6,077 nucleotides of DNA from an uncultured Clostridium sp. GTDB lineage: Bacteria; Cyanobacteriota; Vampirovibrionia; Gastranaerophilales; Gastranaerophilaceae. The translations under genes and the position numbers were made by a program. Below the pieces are notes generated by a model. That model worked only from the letters and a program-made list of their open reading frames with translations, was not told the DNA's origin and ran no database searches. Positions 5,141 through 6,077 of this stretch are shown one piece after another. Numbering within the stretch: the stretch's first letter is position 1; each line of letters opens with the position of its first letter. The stretch is from NCBI GenBank assembly GCA_958449715.1, contig CAUDIU010000090.1:1-6077 (forward strand), given 5' to 3'.

Positions 5141-6077
5141 CTAATTTTGTTGTTTTGCTTGTTCAGGATCTTCTGATTCTGATTTTTGTTCTGTTTTAAC
5201 AATTTCTAGTTTCGTAATTCTTGCGCCATCTACTTCTTTTACGACAAATATGAGATTATTTAATTCAACTTTATCATTAACTTGAGCAATACGTCCTAAA
5301 AGTTTTACTACAAGTCCGCCTATTGTGTCGATATCGTCATCATCAATTTCTTTTTCATTAATTTGGAAATATTCCGCAAATTCATCTAATCTCATCATTG
5401 CATTAGCTATGTATGTGTTAGGAGCAACTTCTACGATATCTTCTTCTTGTTCTTCTTCTTCATCAAATTCATCTTGTACATCACCGAAAATTTCTTCAAT
5501 TACATCTTCCAATGTTACAAGACCTGATGTGCCACCAAATTCATCAACAACAATTGCCATTTGTCCTTTGCGTTTTTTGAATTCTAAAACTAAGTTGTCC
5601 ATTGTAATTGTTTCTGGAACTAGTAATACATCTCTTAAAATATTAGAAATAGGACAAGTTTGGTCTTTAATAGATAAAGAATATAAATCCTTAACGTGAA
5701 CTAAACCTATTATATGATCGATGTCTTCGTCATATACAGGGTATCTGGTATATTGATTTTCTGCAGCTAATTTGTTTAATTCTTCCATAGACATGTCACT
5801 TGGTATACATACCATGTCAGTTCTTGGAACCATAACTTGTTTAGCTGTTAAGTCAGAAAATTTGAATACGTTATGTAACATATCTTTTTCTGTTTCATTT
5901 AATACACCACCGTCATAGCTCGCATTTACAAGCATATCTAATTCTTCTGTTGAATGAACTAATGAACCTTTATGTGAGTGTGGAATGTTCATTAGTTTTA
6001 ATACAAAATTTCCAAAGCCGTTAAGTAACCAAATGAAAGGATTAAATATAAAAGTTAAAACTTGCATTGGACGAGCA
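5141..6077 (-). CDS. CorC/HlyC (UPF0053, CNNM-like) CBS-pair membrane protein, C-terminal part
   Basis: The frame is open through the window edge. Codons beyond the ATG at 6067 read A-R-P, as in the end of a DUF21 membrane domain, so the true start and most of the transmembrane region lie outside. Counting from that Met: a last hydrophobic segment at about 3-28 (FIFNPFIWLLNGFGNFVL), a linker ending in LHNVFKFSDL, CBS domain 1 at about 78-130 (VMVPRTDM, YTRYPVYDED, GLVHVKDL), CBS domain 2 at about 140-195 (AIVVDEFGGTSGLVTLEDVIEEIFGD), an acidic stretch (about 198-210), then the CorC_HlyC domain to about 295 (DTIGGLVVKLLG) and a polar tail. Relatives are linked to Mg2+/divalent-cation efflux, with CBS domains binding Mg-ATP. 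The older 'hemolysin' name is rarely justified. Full-length relatives are about 400-450 residues, so roughly a third is missing here. Confidence 0.93.
   Translation of the reverse strand, partial: ARPMQVLTFIFNPFIWLLNGFGNFVLKLMNIPHSHKGSLVHSTEELDMLVNASYDGGVLNETEKDMLHNVFKFSDLTAKQVMVPRTDMVCIPSDMSMEELNKLAAENQYTRYPVYDEDIDHIIGLVHVKDLYSLSIKDQTCPISNILRDVLLVPETITMDNLVLEFKKRKGQMAIVVDEFGGTSGLVTLEDVIEEIFGDVQDEFDEEEEQEEDIVEVAPNTYIANAMMRLDEFAEYFQINEKEIDDDDIDTIGGLVVKLLGRIAQVNDKVELNNLIFVVKEVDGARITKLEIVKTEQKSESEDPEQAKQQN

Noticed and set aside
5325..5699. Plus-strand Ser-rich open frame inside the CorC-like gene
   Set aside because: The Ser runs are the antisense reading of the acidic Asp/Glu stretch and CBS region. 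It is not an independent gene.

Overview
The window is AT-rich (roughly 30% GC by eye) and densely packed, with eight protein-coding genes and no RNA gene, insertion sequence or CRISPR array that I can see. A diderm bacterium with a type IV pilus or pseudopilus system is suggested by the prepilin, the OmpA/MotB-like periplasmic domain and the FliA/WhiG-family sigma factor. The style of the prepilin (GFTLAEVLVTLGIIGVV start, a D-x-N-G-x-x-G-P-N-x-x-G-x-D loop, a C-terminal Cys-rich end closing in NWEMTY) resembles pilins I associate with gut Melainabacteria (Candidatus Gastranaerophilales). That assignment is an inference from memory, not a database result.

Layout. At 1-245 (+) lies the 3' end of an unrecognised gene. 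It abuts, stop to stop, an unrecognised two-membrane-segment protein gene at 246-767 (-). A divergent intergenic region (768-890) carries a near-consensus promoter driving a prepilin gene at 891-1630 (+). A run of ten G at 912-921 puts the prepilin's ribosome-bound ATG out of frame with the pilin body. The pilin stop overlaps the stop of tmk (thymidylate kinase, 1627-2247, -). tmk is divergent from an M16-family peptidase homologue lacking the zinc motif (2338-3552, +), and a perfect 10-bp inverted repeat sits between them across both promoters. A second (+) gene, an exported OmpA/MotB-like protein (3612-4199), follows 59 bp later. Its Shine-Dalgarno lies inside a perfect 11-bp hairpin. It converges with overlap on a FliA/WhiG-type sigma factor gene (4189-5016, -). 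Upstream of that is the C-terminal part of a CorC/HlyC-type CBS-domain membrane protein (5141-6077, -), cut by the window edge.

How the genes relate. tmk, the sigma factor and the CorC-like gene look like ordinary chromosomal genes. The prepilin is the standout. Its G tract is in the leader peptide, which prepilin peptidase would remove, so tract lengths of 8, 11 or 14 G would all give the same mature pilin, while every other length gives a 12- or 16-residue dead-end peptide. This is what a phase-variation (contingency) locus looks like. A homopolymer sequencing or assembly error must be excluded first. All three convergent gene pairs end within 0 to 11 bp of each other, so any transcription terminators must lie inside the opposing coding sequence.
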